The notes: generated by a model not told the origin, from the letters alone. A stretch of DNA of 64,000 bases from Duganella sp. BJB476 (GCF_003416895.1 NZ_QVIO01000007.1:62001-126000), one strand, 5' to 3'; shown: positions 36,210-45,368, counted from the first letter of the stretch. Numbers and translations: made by a program.

Positions 36210-38456
36210 TTATTCGTAGGTCGCGTACACCGTCACGCCGCTGTAGCTGGTTTTAGCCTTCAGCATGATGTAGTACCAGTGGCCGGCCACCGGATTGGGC
36301 AGGTACAGGTTTTCCGCGTTGCCGGCGGTGGCCGACACCATGTCGTACGAGGCCACGGTCGGATAGCGGTCCAGCGCCATGTACAGGTCGACGTCGCCGC
36401 TGCCGCCGCGGCTGTACACCTTGACGTTCTTGGCGCCGGCCGGCACCATCAGGAACAGATAGCCCTGGCTGGTCGAGGCCTGGCCGGTGATGCCGCAGTT
36501 CTTGCCCAGGTAGGTCAGCGAGGAGCAGCGCGGCAGTTGTGGCTCCGGCAGCGGCGGCTGGCCGGCGGTGGTGGCGTTGTTGACCCAGTCGGCGAACTCG
36601 GCGTCGTAGCTGGTGCCGATGCGGCCCATGAAGTCCTGGTAGGTGCTGTAGGCGCCGACGCGGAAGTTGCCCAGCACGGCGTCGACGTCGGCGCGGTGCT
36701 TCTCGATCATGAAGCGGGTCGCCATGTAGCCCCAGCGATAGGCCCGGGTCACATAGTCGTTCATGCCGTAGGTGTTGCCGAAGATCTGGCTCAGGCGGTA
36801 GGTGCCGGTCTTGGCGATGTCGATCGCCACCTGGTTGTTATTCTTCAGCGACATGTACTCGGCGATACCCTCGATCCACCACACGGTCGGCACCGAGGTG
36901 GCCTGGGCGAAATCACCCAGCATGTCGAAGCGGCCGTCCAGGTAGTGGACGAACTCGTGCTCCAGGTTCCACACCTGGAAGGTCGGACGCAGCCACGAGG
37001 CTTCGTGGGCGATGAAGCGGGCCTGGTTGCCCGGCACGTCCGGCTCGCCTTCCAGGTACATGCCGCCGTTGTTGGTGTCGATGCCGTAGATGATGGAGGC
37101 GTACTTGCTGTAGTTGGTGTAGTCGTCGAACACCACCAGTTCCAGCGAGGTGTTGTTGTCGTTGGCCACCGGCGTGCGGTTGGTCTTCAACATCTCGTGC
37201 ACATAACTCTCCTCCACCGCCAGCTTGTCGCAGCTGTCCTGCATCTGCGCCGGCGTCATGTCCTGGGCGCGGATGTGCAGCGTCGGGCTGCAGTCCTTGC
37301 TGTACTTGAGCACGGCGTTGGCCAGCGTGGTGACGTAGTCGCAGGTGCCGTATTCGGCGCAGTTGGCGTTGTCGTAGTACTTGACGGCGCTGGCGGCGGC
37401 CAGCCACAGGTCGCTGTCGGCGCCGGTCATGCTGGAGCTGGCCAGCATGGCTTGCACCATCGGCTTGACGCCGGCCTTCAGCGCCGGGTACTGCATGAAG
37501 CGGAACGCCTCGTTGGTGGCGTCGTTAAGCTGGTAGCCGTAGTAGTCGCCCAGCAGCGTCGCCTTGTTGGAGGTGACGAAGGCATTCAGCGCGGTCGCAT
37601 ACGACAGGTCGTTTTGCAGCAGCGGCGGGCCCTCCGGGCGGAAGTGGGAGTAGAAGAACACCGTCAGCGCCGACGTGAAGCCGCCGCTGGCGCTGGCGTT
37701 GCGCAGGCCCTGCACCGCGTTCGGGTTGGACGGGGTGTTGGTGTAGCGCTGCACCAGCGCCTTCATGCTGGGCAGGTAGAACGGTTCGTCATGCATATTG
37801 GTGATCAGGCGCAGCGTTTCGCCGGCGGTGGTGGTGGCCGCCGCGTTGGGCACGTACAGCGCCGTGCCTTCGGCCAGCTGCTTGATCGGCGTGCGCAGCG
37901 CGGTCTTCAGCGACTGCGCCGGCTGGGCGATGGTGCCGCCTTCGGCCAGGTAGTAGCCGGCGCGCAGGTACAGCACCAGGTTGACCAGCTTCATGTCGCT
38001 GGCGTTGTAGCTGCCGGCCTCCTGCGTGAGGCGGCTGGCGATGGCGTTGAAGTTGGCGGCCGAGTAGACCGTCGCGCCCTGCGCCGCCGTCAGCGAGAAC
38101 AGGCCGTAGGTGCATTCGTAGTCCGGCAGGTTGACCAGGTAGTCGGCCAGCGCGGCGCCGCTGTAGCCGGCCAGCTTGTTCATGTCTTGGCAGTCCGGCG
38201 TGGTGCTCAGCGGCGTCAGGCTGTTGCGCTGCTGGCGCGGCAACAGGTCGTAGCGCGGCTTGGTGGTCGGCGCCAGCTGGTACTTCGACTGCTCCACCGA
38301 CGGCGGCAAGCTTTGACGCTCGTGCGGCATGGGCGCCTGCTTCAGCCGGCCGTGCTGGTCCGCGGCCGGATTGACGCTTTGATCGGCATGGGCGGTAATG
38401 GTCAGGCTGGCCACGCATAGGCCGCCTAGATACAGGATGTTCCTCGATAACGACAT
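36210..38456 (-). CDS. Secreted M9-type collagenase-like metalloprotease
   Basis: A 748-residue exported protease. Signal peptide MSLSRNILYLGGLCVASLTITAHA. The N-terminal half (about residues 90-400) is the collagenase activator module with helical repeats. The catalytic part has the gluzincin motif H500-E-F-V-H504 (NLEHEFVHYLDGRF) and the downstream third-ligand region WIEGIAEYMSLKN. Residues from about 650 form a PPC-type beta domain (GYLFLMVPAGAKNVKVYSRG, VDLYMALDRYPTV, AGHWYYIMLKA). This layout matches bacterial M9 collagenases such as Vibrio ColA. The leader has AGAGG before the ATG and a 7-bp hairpin (38492-38514). It stands alone with a terminator. Collagen specificity is inferred. Confidence 0.88.
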   Translation of the reverse strand: MSLSRNILYLGGLCVASLTITAHADQSVNPAADQHGRLKQAPMPHERQSLPPSVEQSKYQLAPTTKPRYDLLPRQQRNSLTPLSTTPDCQDMNKLAGYSGAALADYLVNLPDYECTYGLFSLTAAQGATVYSAANFNAIASRLTQEAGSYNASDMKLVNLVLYLRAGYYLAEGGTIAQPAQSLKTALRTPIKQLAEGTALYVPNAAATTTAGETLRLITNMHDEPFYLPSMKALVQRYTNTPSNPNAVQGLRNASASGGFTSALTVFFYSHFRPEGPPLLQNDLSYATALNAFVTSNKATLLGDYYGYQLNDATNEAFRFMQYPALKAGVKPMVQAMLASSSMTGADSDLWLAAASAVKYYDNANCAEYGTCDYVTTLANAVLKYSKDCSPTLHIRAQDMTPAQMQDSCDKLAVEESYVHEMLKTNRTPVANDNNTSLELVVFDDYTNYSKYASIIYGIDTNNGGMYLEGEPDVPGNQARFIAHEASWLRPTFQVWNLEHEFVHYLDGRFDMLGDFAQATSVPTVWWIEGIAEYMSLKNNNQVAIDIAKTGTYRLSQIFGNTYGMNDYVTRAYRWGYMATRFMIEKHRADVDAVLGNFRVGAYSTYQDFMGRIGTSYDAEFADWVNNATTAGQPPLPEPQLPRCSSLTYLGKNCGITGQASTSQGYLFLMVPAGAKNVKVYSRGGSGDVDLYMALDRYPTVASYDMVSATAGNAENLYLPNPVAGHWYYIMLKAKTSYSGVTVYATYE

Positions 38457-38645
38457 GTCTGCCTCTTTTCTTCAAGAATAGTTATTGGTCTTTGCCGCAG
38501 GGGTTGCGCGGCAAGGAAATACTAGCTTGACAAGTTTGCAGGCCATTGCGCGCACCGCAGGCGTGCGGGCGGTTCGGTCTATTTAAACAGCCGGGGGTGC
38601 GGGAACGGCACAGCGCCGCCACCGAAAAACCACACTCTGCGGGCT

Positions 38646-39410
38646 TCAGGCGCCCAGTTCCTGCCACAAGGACACGGCCGGCGCCGCCTGCGCGCGCGCG
38701 CCGTGGTGTTGGGCGCGGTACTGCACCGGCGTCATGCCGGTCAGCGCCTTGAACTGGCGGCTGAAGGCGCTGTGGTCGGAATAGCCGCAATCGTTGGCGA
38801 TGTCGGCGATGCTGCGGGTCTGGTCGGCCTCGATCAGCGCCAGCGCGCCGTTGAGCCGCGACTGCAGCAGCAGCTGGCGCGGGCTGTAGTGGAACACGCG
38901 CTGGAACAGCCGCTCCACGCGCGCCAGCGGCAGGCCGGCTTCCTGCGCCAGCTGGTTCAGGCACAGGGGTTCCTTGTAGTTGTCGCGGATGTGCTGGGCG
39001 ATGCTGGCGATCTGGCGGTACACCGGGTGGTGGTCGTCGGCCAGCCCGAGGTCGTGCGAGGTGCCGACCAGGCCGACGATGGCGCCGGCGTCGTTGCGCA
39101 GCGGGGTCTTGTGGGTCAGGCACCAGCCGTGGCGGCGGTTGGGATAGAGGTGCAGTTCGAGGTGCTTGCTGATGGTGTGGCCGGCCTCGATCACTTCGCG
39201 GTCCTGCGCCATGTAGTTCTGCGCCAGGTGGCGCGGATGCACTTCCAGCACGGTCTTGCCGACGATTTCCTGCTTGGTGCGCAGGCCGCAGCGGCGCACC
39301 AGCGTGCGGTTGGCGGCCAGGTAGCGGCCATCGCGGTCCTTGACGAAAAAGGCGACATCGCTCAGTTCATCGAACAGGATTTCAATCGCATTCAACTCGA
39401 CGTTTTGCAT
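38646..39410 (-). CDS. PAS-AraC family transcriptional regulator
   Basis: A 254-residue regulator with an N-terminal PAS domain (residues about 8-125: ILFDELSDVAFFVKDRDGRYLAANRT in outline, EIVGKTVLEVHP, TPLRNDAGAIVGLVGTSHDL) and a C-terminal AraC double HTH (PLCLNQLAQEAGLPLARVERLFQ ... SIADIANDCGYSDHSAFSRQFKALTGMTPVQYR in outline). The PAS domain replaces the usual cupin sensor, so the signal may be a small ligand or redox state. It lies upstream of the collagenase gene on the same strand, 189 bases away, and is a candidate regulator of it. An unusual inverted-repeat element sits upstream at 39524-39623. Confidence 0.9.
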   Translation of the reverse strand: MQNVELNAIEILFDELSDVAFFVKDRDGRYLAANRTLVRRCGLRTKQEIVGKTVLEVHPRHLAQNYMAQDREVIEAGHTISKHLELHLYPNRRHGWCLTHKTPLRNDAGAIVGLVGTSHDLGLADDHHPVYRQIASIAQHIRDNYKEPLCLNQLAQEAGLPLARVERLFQRVFHYSPRQLLLQSRLNGALALIEADQTRSIADIANDCGYSDHSAFSRQFKALTGMTPVQYRAQHHGARAQAAPAVSLWQELGA

Positions 39411-39523
39411 CGCTGCTCCAGTTGCTTAGGTGACAAGACAAACAATATTACCTTATCCTTGCGCACACTGGAACCATGCCGTGAGAATACACACACCGGG
39501 TGTACCTGCCGTCTCCTTCTAGC

Positions 39524-39623
39524 AAACCTACTGAATTTTTTACTGAATTCTACTGAATTGGACTTCCTTGGGCTGCCGCTGTCTAACTCAGTAACCGGAA
39601 GCAAAATTCAGTAGGTTTCAGTA
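39524..39623. repeat. Inverted-repeat element with TACTGAATT repeats
   Basis: AAACCTACTGAATTTT (39524-39539) recurs as its exact reverse complement at 39603-39618, a 16-bp perfect inverted repeat over a 63-base interior. TACTGAATT is repeated in tandem at 39529, 39541 and 39551; inverted CAGTA copies occur at 39589, 39609 and 39619. The interior also contains CTTCC and GGAAG that could extend a stem. It lies between the glpK stop and the AraC start: operator array, MITE-like remnant or structured terminator. Confidence 0.7.
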
Positions 39624-39625
39624 AG

Positions 39626-41116
39626 CTACCGCGCCACTTCCCAGCCGCGCGAGCGCTCGACCGCGCGGCCCCACTGCGCCAGCAACTCGGCGCGGCGTTC
39701 GGCCGACATGGTTGGCTCGAAGCGCCGCTCGCACGACCACTGCGCGGCGATTTCTTCCTGCGTCTCCCAGAAGCCCACCGCCAGCCCGGCCAGATAAGCC
39801 GCGCCCAGCGCCGTGGTCTCGGTCACCTTGGGCCGCACCACCGGCACGCCCAGCAGGTCGGCCTGGAACTGCATCAGCAGATCGTTGCGGGCCGCGCCGC
39901 CGTCGGCGCGCACCTCGGTCAACGGAATGGCGGCATCCTTCTGCATGGCCGCCATCAGCTCCGCGCTTTGATAGGCGATCGCCTCCAGCGCCGCGCGGGC
40001 GATGTGGCCACGGTTGCTGCCCCGGCTCAAGCCAACCAGCGCCCCGCGCGCATACGGATCCCAATGCGGCGCGCCCAAGCCGACAAAGGCCGGCACCATG
40101 AACACGCCGCCGCTATCGGGCACGCTGGCGGCCAGCGCCTCGACCTCGCCCGATTGCTGGATGATGCCCAGCCCATCGCGCAGCCACTGCACCGTGGCCC
40201 CGCCCATGAAGACGCTGCCCTCCAGCAGATAATCGGTGGCGCCGTCGACCCGCCAGCCGACCGTGGTCAGCAGCCGGTTGTGCGAAGCCACCGCATGCCG
40301 CCCCAGGTGCATCAGCATGAAGCAGCCGGTGCCGTAGGTATTCTTGACCATGCCCGGCTTGTGGCAAGCCTGGCCGAAGGTGGCGGCCTGCTGGTCGCCG
40401 GCGATGCCGGCCACCGGGATCTCGGCGCCGAACAGCGCGGCCTTGGTATGGCCCACCTCCTCGCTGGACGACACCACCTGCGGCAGCATCTCTTCCGGAA
40501 TATCGAACAGCTGCAGCAGATCGTGATCCCAGCGCATCAGGTGTATGTTGAACAGCATGGTGCGCGAGGCGTTGCTGACGTCCGTCACATGACGCCCGGT
40601 CAGCTTGTAGGTCAGCCAGCTGTCGATGGTGCCGAAGGCCAGCGCGCCGTGGCGCGCCCGCTCGCGCGCGCCCGGCACGTGATCGAGCAGCCATTTGAGC
40701 TTGGTGGCGGAAAAATAGGCGTCCAGCTCCAGGCCTGTGATCGAGGTGATTTTTTTGGCCTTGCCGTCGGCGCGCAGCGCTTCGCAGTAATCGGCAGTGC
40801 GGCGGTCCTGCCAGACGATGGCCGGCGCGATCGGCTCACCGCTCTTGCGGTCCCACACCACGGTGGTCTCGCGCTGGTTGGCGATGCCGATCGCCAGGAT
40901 CTGGCTGCCGTCGACATGGTTGTCGTGCAAGACCTTGCGCGCCACGGTGAGCTGGCTGTTCCAGATCTCGTTGGGGTCGTGTTCGACCCAGCCGGGCTGC
41001 GGGAAATGCTGTGGAAATTCCTGCGCCGCGCTGCCGCAGATATGACCCTGATGGTCGAACAGGATGGCGCGCGAGCTGGTGGTGCCTTGATCCAAGGCCA
41101 GTATGTATTTTTTCAT
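39626..41116 (-). CDS. glpK: Glycerol kinase GlpK
   Basis: A 496-residue FGGY-family kinase making glycerol 3-phosphate from glycerol and ATP. Motifs: KYILALDQGTTSSRAILFD (phosphate 1), NQRETTVVWDR, WQDRRTADYC, GTIDSWLTYKLTG, GIAGDQQAATFGQAC, NTYGTGCFMLMHLG and the FGGY signature region VRADGGAARNDLLMQFQADLLGVPVVRP in outline. The ATG at 41116 starts the conserved MKKYILALDQG; a TTG two codons earlier is rejected. No glpF, glpD or glpR is adjacent. It lies 67 bases downstream of rnpB on the same strand with no clear terminator between, so read-through is possible. Confidence 0.97.
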   Translation of the reverse strand: MKKYILALDQGTTSSRAILFDHQGHICGSAAQEFPQHFPQPGWVEHDPNEIWNSQLTVARKVLHDNHVDGSQILAIGIANQRETTVVWDRKSGEPIAPAIVWQDRRTADYCEALRADGKAKKITSITGLELDAYFSATKLKWLLDHVPGARERARHGALAFGTIDSWLTYKLTGRHVTDVSNASRTMLFNIHLMRWDHDLLQLFDIPEEMLPQVVSSSEEVGHTKAALFGAEIPVAGIAGDQQAATFGQACHKPGMVKNTYGTGCFMLMHLGRHAVASHNRLLTTVGWRVDGATDYLLEGSVFMGGATVQWLRDGLGIIQQSGEVEALAASVPDSGGVFMVPAFVGLGAPHWDPYARGALVGLSRGSNRGHIARAALEAIAYQSAELMAAMQKDAAIPLTEVRADGGAARNDLLMQFQADLLGVPVVRPKVTETTALGAAYLAGLAVGFWETQEEIAAQWSCERRFEPTMSAERRAELLAQWGRAVERSRGWEVAR

Positions 41117-41183
41117 CGGCAAAGTCCCCGGGAGCGCCGCGGCGTGCGCGTCGGTCCCGCGGCAGCCGCGAACATCGTTATTA

Positions 41184-41528
41184 GTTGAAGCAAGCCGATA
41201 GGCCGGATTTTGTTACGGCGCAGGCGAACCTGCGCTATGACAGCCATTCCTCTAGGCGCTGGATTACTCCAGCGCTCAAGCTTCCTACCCGCACGCTCCG
41301 CGAGCAGCATCATCGCGTGCCTATTTGGAATTGCACCAGGTGGAGGTTACCGCGTTTCACCGTAACTTAATACGCTCGTCTCTGTGGCCCTATTCCTCGC
41401 CTTATACCTTGGGCTTGCGCTTGCGGCTTTCAGCGGACGGCCGTTAACCGTCACCCCGCTCTATGGAGTCCGGACCTTCCTCCCGCCAGGCATTACGCAC
41501 TGGCCAGCGGCTGTCTGGCTTGCTTCAA
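41184..41528 (-). ncRNA. rnpB: RNase P RNA, bacterial type A
   Basis: The minus strand reads through the invariant RNase P core: GAAGCAAGCCAGACAG at the 5' end, GAGGAAGGTCCGGACTCC (P4 5' strand region), the CCACAGAGACGA segment, GGTAACCTCCACCTGGTGC, and ACAAAATCCGGCCTATCGG near the 3' end. The two ends pair as P1 (GAAGCAAGCC with GGCTTGCTTC). TACAAT lies at 41534-41539, seven bases before the RNA start, as -10 box. The RNA matures tRNA 5' ends together with RnpA. Ends are estimated to within a few bases from the P1 pairing. Confidence 0.95.
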
Positions 41529-41641
41529 TCGCTATTGTAACAGCCCGGCCCCCTAATTCTGAAATTTGGTGTCGCCATTAGAAAAGCCGGCCGCTATGCC
41601 CAGCCGTAGAATGCAGGATACCTATACCCATAAGGCCAGAC

Positions 41642-43345
41642 ATGACGCAACCATCCCGCACCGGCGGCCAGATCCTGGTCGACGCCCTGAAGATCCACGG
41701 CGTGGACACCGCTTTCGGCGTACCCGGCGAAAGCTATCTGGACGTGCTCGACGCGCTGCACGACTCCGACATCCGCTTCATCATCAACCGCCAGGAAGGC
41801 GGCGCCGCCTTCATGGCCGACGCCTACGGCAAGATGACCGGCAAGCCCGGCATCTGCTTCGTCACCCGCGGCCCGGGCGCCACCAACGCCTCGATCGGCG
41901 TGCACACGGCGTTCCAGGACTCGACCCCGATGATCCTGTTCATCGGCCAGGTCGGCAACGACTTCGTCGACCGCGAGGCGTTTCAGGAGATCGACTACCG
42001 CCGCATGTACGGCCAGATGGCCAAATGGGTGGCGCAGATCGACCGCGCCGACCGCGTGCCGGAATACATCGCCCGCGCCTTCCAGATCGCCACCAGCGGC
42101 CGTCCCGGCCCGGTGGTGCTGGCGCTGCCGGAAGACATGCTGACCGCCGTCGCCAGCGTGGCCGACACCCGCTGCTACCAGCCGGTGCAAGCCTCGCCGT
42201 CGGCCGCGCAGATAGCCCAGGTGCGCGCGCTGCTGGCCGGCGCCAAGAAGCCGCTGGTACTGCTGGGCGGCGGCGGCTGGAACGCGCAAGCCTGCGCCGA
42301 CCTGCAAGCCTTCGCCGAAGCCAACCATCTGCCGGTGTCGTGCGCGTTCCGCTTCCAGGACCTGCTCGACAACGCCCACCCGAACTACGTCGGCGACGTC
42401 GGCATCGGCATCAATCCCAAGCTGGCCGCGCGCGTGCGCGAAGCCGACGTGATCCTGGCCATCGGCCCGCGCCTGGGCGAGATGACCACCGGCGGCTACG
42501 CGCTGATCGCCGCGCCGGTCCCTAGCCAGCGCCTGATCCACGTGCACGCCGACGCCGAGGAACTGGGCAGCGTCTACCAGGCTGAACTGATGATCAACAG
42601 CGGCATGCCGCAGATGACGGCGATGCTGGCCGCGATGGCGCCGGTCGACTCCAGCGCCTGGCAAGGCACGGTGGCCGAAGCCCGCGCCGACCTGGCCGCC
42701 TGGCAGCGCCAGCCGCCGATCTTCCAGGACGGCAGCGCGCCGCTGGACCTGTGGCAGGTGGTGCAGCAGATCGACCAGATCGCGCCGCACGACACCATCA
42801 TCACCAACGGCGCCGGCAACTACGCCACCTGGGCGCACCGCTTCCACAGCTACGGCGGCATGCGCACGCAGCTGGCGCCGACCAGCGGCGCCATGGGCTA
42901 CAGCGTGCCGGCCGGCGTGGCCGCCAAGATCATAGCCCCGGCGCGCACCGTGATCACCTTCGCCGGCGACGGCGAGTACATGATGAACGGCCAGGAGCTG
43001 GCCACCGCCGTGCAGTACCGCGCGGGCGTGGTCATCATCGTGTTCAACAACGGCATGTTCGGCACCATCCGCATGCACCAGGAGCTGCACTACCCTGGCC
43101 GCGTGTCCGGCACCCAGCTGCACAACCCGGACTTCGCCGCGCTGGCGGTGGCCTATGGCGGCCATGGCGAGGTGGTGGAAGCGACGGCGGACTTCGCGCC
43201 GGCGCTGGAGCGCGCGCTGGCCTACGCCAACAGCGAGCAGCTGCCGGCCGTGATCGAGCTGCGCTACGACGGCAACCTGATCACGCCGGGCGCCACGCTG
43301 GACACCATCCGCAAGAACGCGCAGGCCACCAAGGCCGCGAAATAA
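41642..43345 (+). CDS. Thiamine-diphosphate-dependent enzyme, acetolactate synthase-like
   Basis: A 567-residue enzyme of the ThDP-dependent decarboxylase/carboligase family. The N-terminal PYR domain has FGVPGESYLDVLDAL and the catalytic Glu in NRQEGGAAFMADAYGK; then VTRGPGATNASIGVHTAF. The central domain carries KPLVLLGGGGWNA. The PP domain has the ThDP/Mg motif GDGEYMMNGQELATAVQYRAGVVIIVFNN (given in outline) with NNGMFGTIRMHQE. It resembles IlvB, but no small regulatory subunit gene (ilvN) is adjacent, and many stand-alone homologues act on other 2-oxo acids, so the reaction is left open. It is monocistronic and followed by a long hairpin element. Confidence 0.88.
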   Translation: MTQPSRTGGQILVDALKIHGVDTAFGVPGESYLDVLDALHDSDIRFIINRQEGGAAFMADAYGKMTGKPGICFVTRGPGATNASIGVHTAFQDSTPMILFIGQVGNDFVDREAFQEIDYRRMYGQMAKWVAQIDRADRVPEYIARAFQIATSGRPGPVVLALPEDMLTAVASVADTRCYQPVQASPSAAQIAQVRALLAGAKKPLVLLGGGGWNAQACADLQAFAEANHLPVSCAFRFQDLLDNAHPNYVGDVGIGINPKLAARVREADVILAIGPRLGEMTTGGYALIAAPVPSQRLIHVHADAEELGSVYQAELMINSGMPQMTAMLAAMAPVDSSAWQGTVAEARADLAAWQRQPPIFQDGSAPLDLWQVVQQIDQIAPHDTIITNGAGNYATWAHRFHSYGGMRTQLAPTSGAMGYSVPAGVAAKIIAPARTVITFAGDGEYMMNGQELATAVQYRAGVVIIVFNNGMFGTIRMHQELHYPGRVSGTQLHNPDFAALAVAYGGHGEVVEATADFAPALERALAYANSEQLPAVIELRYDGNLITPGATLDTIRKNAQATKAAK

Positions 43346-43351
43346 ACACCG

Positions 43352-43435
43352 GGGGTCAAGTCTGACATTCGGACACGACCTCTACAGTACACGTCTGTAC
43401 GGCCGGGCCCGTGTCCGAATGTCAGACTTGACCCC
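43352..43435. repeat. Long perfect hairpin element (26-bp arms)
   Basis: The arm at 43352-43377, beginning GGGGTCAAGTCTGAC and ending GGACACG, recurs as its exact reverse complement at 43410-43435. The 32-base loop carries a smaller inverted repeat TACAG/CTGTA. It starts seven bases after the stop of the ThDP enzyme and ends before the convergent gene, so it probably acts as a two-way transcription barrier. The shape suggests a mobile REP/MITE-like repeat of Oxalobacteraceae. Confidence 0.8.
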
Positions 43436-43451
43436 AATGAAAACCGCCGGC

Positions 43452-44006
43452 TCAGAGGCCGGCGGTGGTGGTCTTGCCGGCCTCGATCATCGGCGCCGGC
43501 GCTTCTTCTTCCAGTTCTTTCTTCTGCTTGGGCGCCGGACAGGCGCGGCAGGCACTCGCCTTGCGGCCGAAATCGGTCACCAGCGACAGCCGCATCGGCA
43601 CCGCCGCGTCGCCGCAGTAGCCGCCGTCCAGCACCAGCGTCTTGCCGCCGTCGGCCAGCTTGCCGCTGATGGTGCGCTCGTCCTCGTCCGGCGGCTGCAC
43701 CGTGAAGTACAGCTGCTTGCCGCGCGGGTCGATGGTGACGTCGCTGGCCACCACCGGCCAGCTCAGTCCGCCGGCCGTGTATTCATACAGCACCGTATCC
43801 ACTTCTGAAAACCGTTGCAGCGTGATGCGCTGTCCGCCGAACTCGCCGCTGTCCATGTGGATGCACAAGTCCGAGTACACCACCATGCCATAGCGCGGCA
43901 AGGTGCCCGCCGGAACCGGCTTGCGCGCCAGCTTGGGCGCGGCAAACACCGCGCAGGAAGCCAGCAAAATGGCGCCGGCTAGCACGGCGCGTCGGGAGGT
44001 CGTCAT
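43452..44006 (-). CDS. Exported hypothetical protein
   Basis: A 184-residue protein with a probable signal peptide (MTTSRRAVLAGAILLASCAVFA). A Cys within the hydrophobic stretch (LASCAVF) could instead mark a lipoprotein. The mature domain is beta-rich (YGMVVYSDLCIHMDSGEFGG, LYEYTAGGLSW, GKQLYFTVQPPDEDERTISG) with a short Cys pair late (ACRACPAP) and an acidic/Pro tail. I recognise no family. It converges with the ThDP enzyme across the hairpin element and lies downstream of the porin on the same strand, separated by a terminator. Confidence 0.65.
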   Translation of the reverse strand: MTTSRRAVLAGAILLASCAVFAAPKLARKPVPAGTLPRYGMVVYSDLCIHMDSGEFGGQRITLQRFSEVDTVLYEYTAGGLSWPVVASDVTIDPRGKQLYFTVQPPDEDERTISGKLADGGKTLVLDGGYCGDAAVPMRLSLVTDFGRKASACRACPAPKQKKELEEEAPAPMIEAGKTTTAGL

Positions 44007-44027
44007 GGTAACGGCTTTCAGAAATGA

Positions 44028-44054
44028 ACAACGGCTGCACCAGGCAGCCGTTGT
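44028..44054 (-). terminator. Terminator after the porin gene
   Basis: ACAACGGCTGC (44028-44038) and GCAGCCGTTGT (44044-44054) form an 11-bp stem with a 5-base loop; the minus strand continues TTCATTTCTG, a weak T-rich tail. It lies 23 bases after the porin stop. Confidence 0.7.
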
Positions 44055-44077
44055 GGATTCTAACTGATTAAATCAGA

Positions 44078-45154
44078 TTAGAAGGAGTGACGCATGCCGA
44101 TGTTGAAGGCTTTGTCGCCCGAACCAGCTTCGGTGTTGTTACCAACGGTGTAGCTAGCGCCGTTCTTGTTCTTGATCTTAGCGTAAGCAACGTAGGTGCT
44201 GGTGCGCTTCGACAGAGCGTACGAGTAGCCAACTGCCCACTGATCTGCATCGTGGTTAGCGACTTCTTTGTCGTTCTTGCGGGTGTACGAAGCCATCAGG
44301 GTGCCGTTAGGACCGATAGGAGCGGTAGCGCCGATCAGAGCAACGCTGCTGTCTTTCGAAGCGGTAGGAGCGACGGTGTAGCCGAACGGGTTGCTGGTGT
44401 TAGCCAGAGCCGAGCTGTTGGTGCCCTTGTCTTTGCTGTAAGCAGCGAAAGCTTTAACAACGACGAAGTCGTAGTTAGCAGCGATCAGGGTGTTGCGGCC
44501 GATGTCGGTGCTCAGTTTAGGAGCCACGGTGTCGTTGTTGCGTGCATTGTAAGCAACGCGAACGTTCAGAGGACCGTTCGAGTAGCCAGCCCATGCGCCG
44601 ATTTGGCGTTGTGCAGATGCGTCGCCAGCTTGCTCGCCTACCGAGTAGGACACTTCGCCCTGGAAGCCTTCGATCGATGGCGACTGGTACACGATAGCGT
44701 TGCTGTTGCGGGTGTTGTTGCCAGCCACGCCGAACAGGTTCTTGGCGGTACCAGCGTAGCCCAGTGCGAACGGGTCAGCCACGTCACGCAGGGTTTCGTA
44801 GTAAGGGGTGTACTGACGGCCCAGGGTCAGCTGGCCGGCGGTGGTCGATTTCAGACCAACGTACGACTGACGGTTAGCGATCGAACCAGCAACATCGGAC
44901 TCACCGGTGTCAACTTTAACGCCCGATTCCAGCACGAAGACAGCGCTCAGACCACCGCCCAGATCTTCCGTACCTTTGAAACCCAGACGGGAGGCCGAGC
45001 CTACGCCGCTGGTTACTTTGGTGGTGTTGGCAACGCCGCCGCGCTCGCTGACGATACCGGCATCGACGATACCGTAGATCGTGACGTTCGATTGTGCAAA
45101 TGCTGCCGAGCTCATTGCGCCCAGGACGGACATGGCGATAAGGGATTTTTTCAT
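44078..45154 (-). CDS. Outer-membrane trimeric porin
   Basis: A 358-residue general porin of the betaproteobacterial type (Gram-negative porin, OmpC-like). It opens with signal peptide MKKSLIAMSVLGAMSSAAFA, then SNVTIYGIVDAG, the family start, RLGFKGTEDLGGGLSAVFVLE, and the L3 constriction-loop region FGRQ-like LTLGRQYTPYYETL. The C terminus ends in Phe (MRHSF), required for BAM-mediated assembly. Codon use differs sharply from its neighbours (many GTT, GCT, AAC and CGT-type optimal codons), a sign of high expression. SD GAAGGAAA precedes the ATG. The promoter is about 215 bases upstream, leaving a long leader. Confidence 0.95.
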   Translation of the reverse strand: MKKSLIAMSVLGAMSSAAFAQSNVTIYGIVDAGIVSERGGVANTTKVTSGVGSASRLGFKGTEDLGGGLSAVFVLESGVKVDTGESDVAGSIANRQSYVGLKSTTAGQLTLGRQYTPYYETLRDVADPFALGYAGTAKNLFGVAGNNTRNSNAIVYQSPSIEGFQGEVSYSVGEQAGDASAQRQIGAWAGYSNGPLNVRVAYNARNNDTVAPKLSTDIGRNTLIAANYDFVVVKAFAAYSKDKGTNSSALANTSNPFGYTVAPTASKDSSVALIGATAPIGPNGTLMASYTRKNDKEVANHDADQWAVGYSYALSKRTSTYVAYAKIKNKNGASYTVGNNTEAGSGDKAFNIGMRHSF

Positions 45155-45368
45155 TACGTGTTTCCTTCAGTTGTGTTGCTGTAAAAAGGTAAAGCTAGTA
45201 TTGCGGCGTGTTCGGTGCTTATCGGCGCCTTCTGCAGCGCCGTCTATGCGTGAGGGCAAACTCCCCAGCTGCCACTATGCGGTCCCGGCTGCGGGACGCG
45301 TTCACTTAAGTTGCGGCCGATTTAATCGACGCCGGCTTTATCGCAGCGCAAAATGCGCCAGAGGCGGC

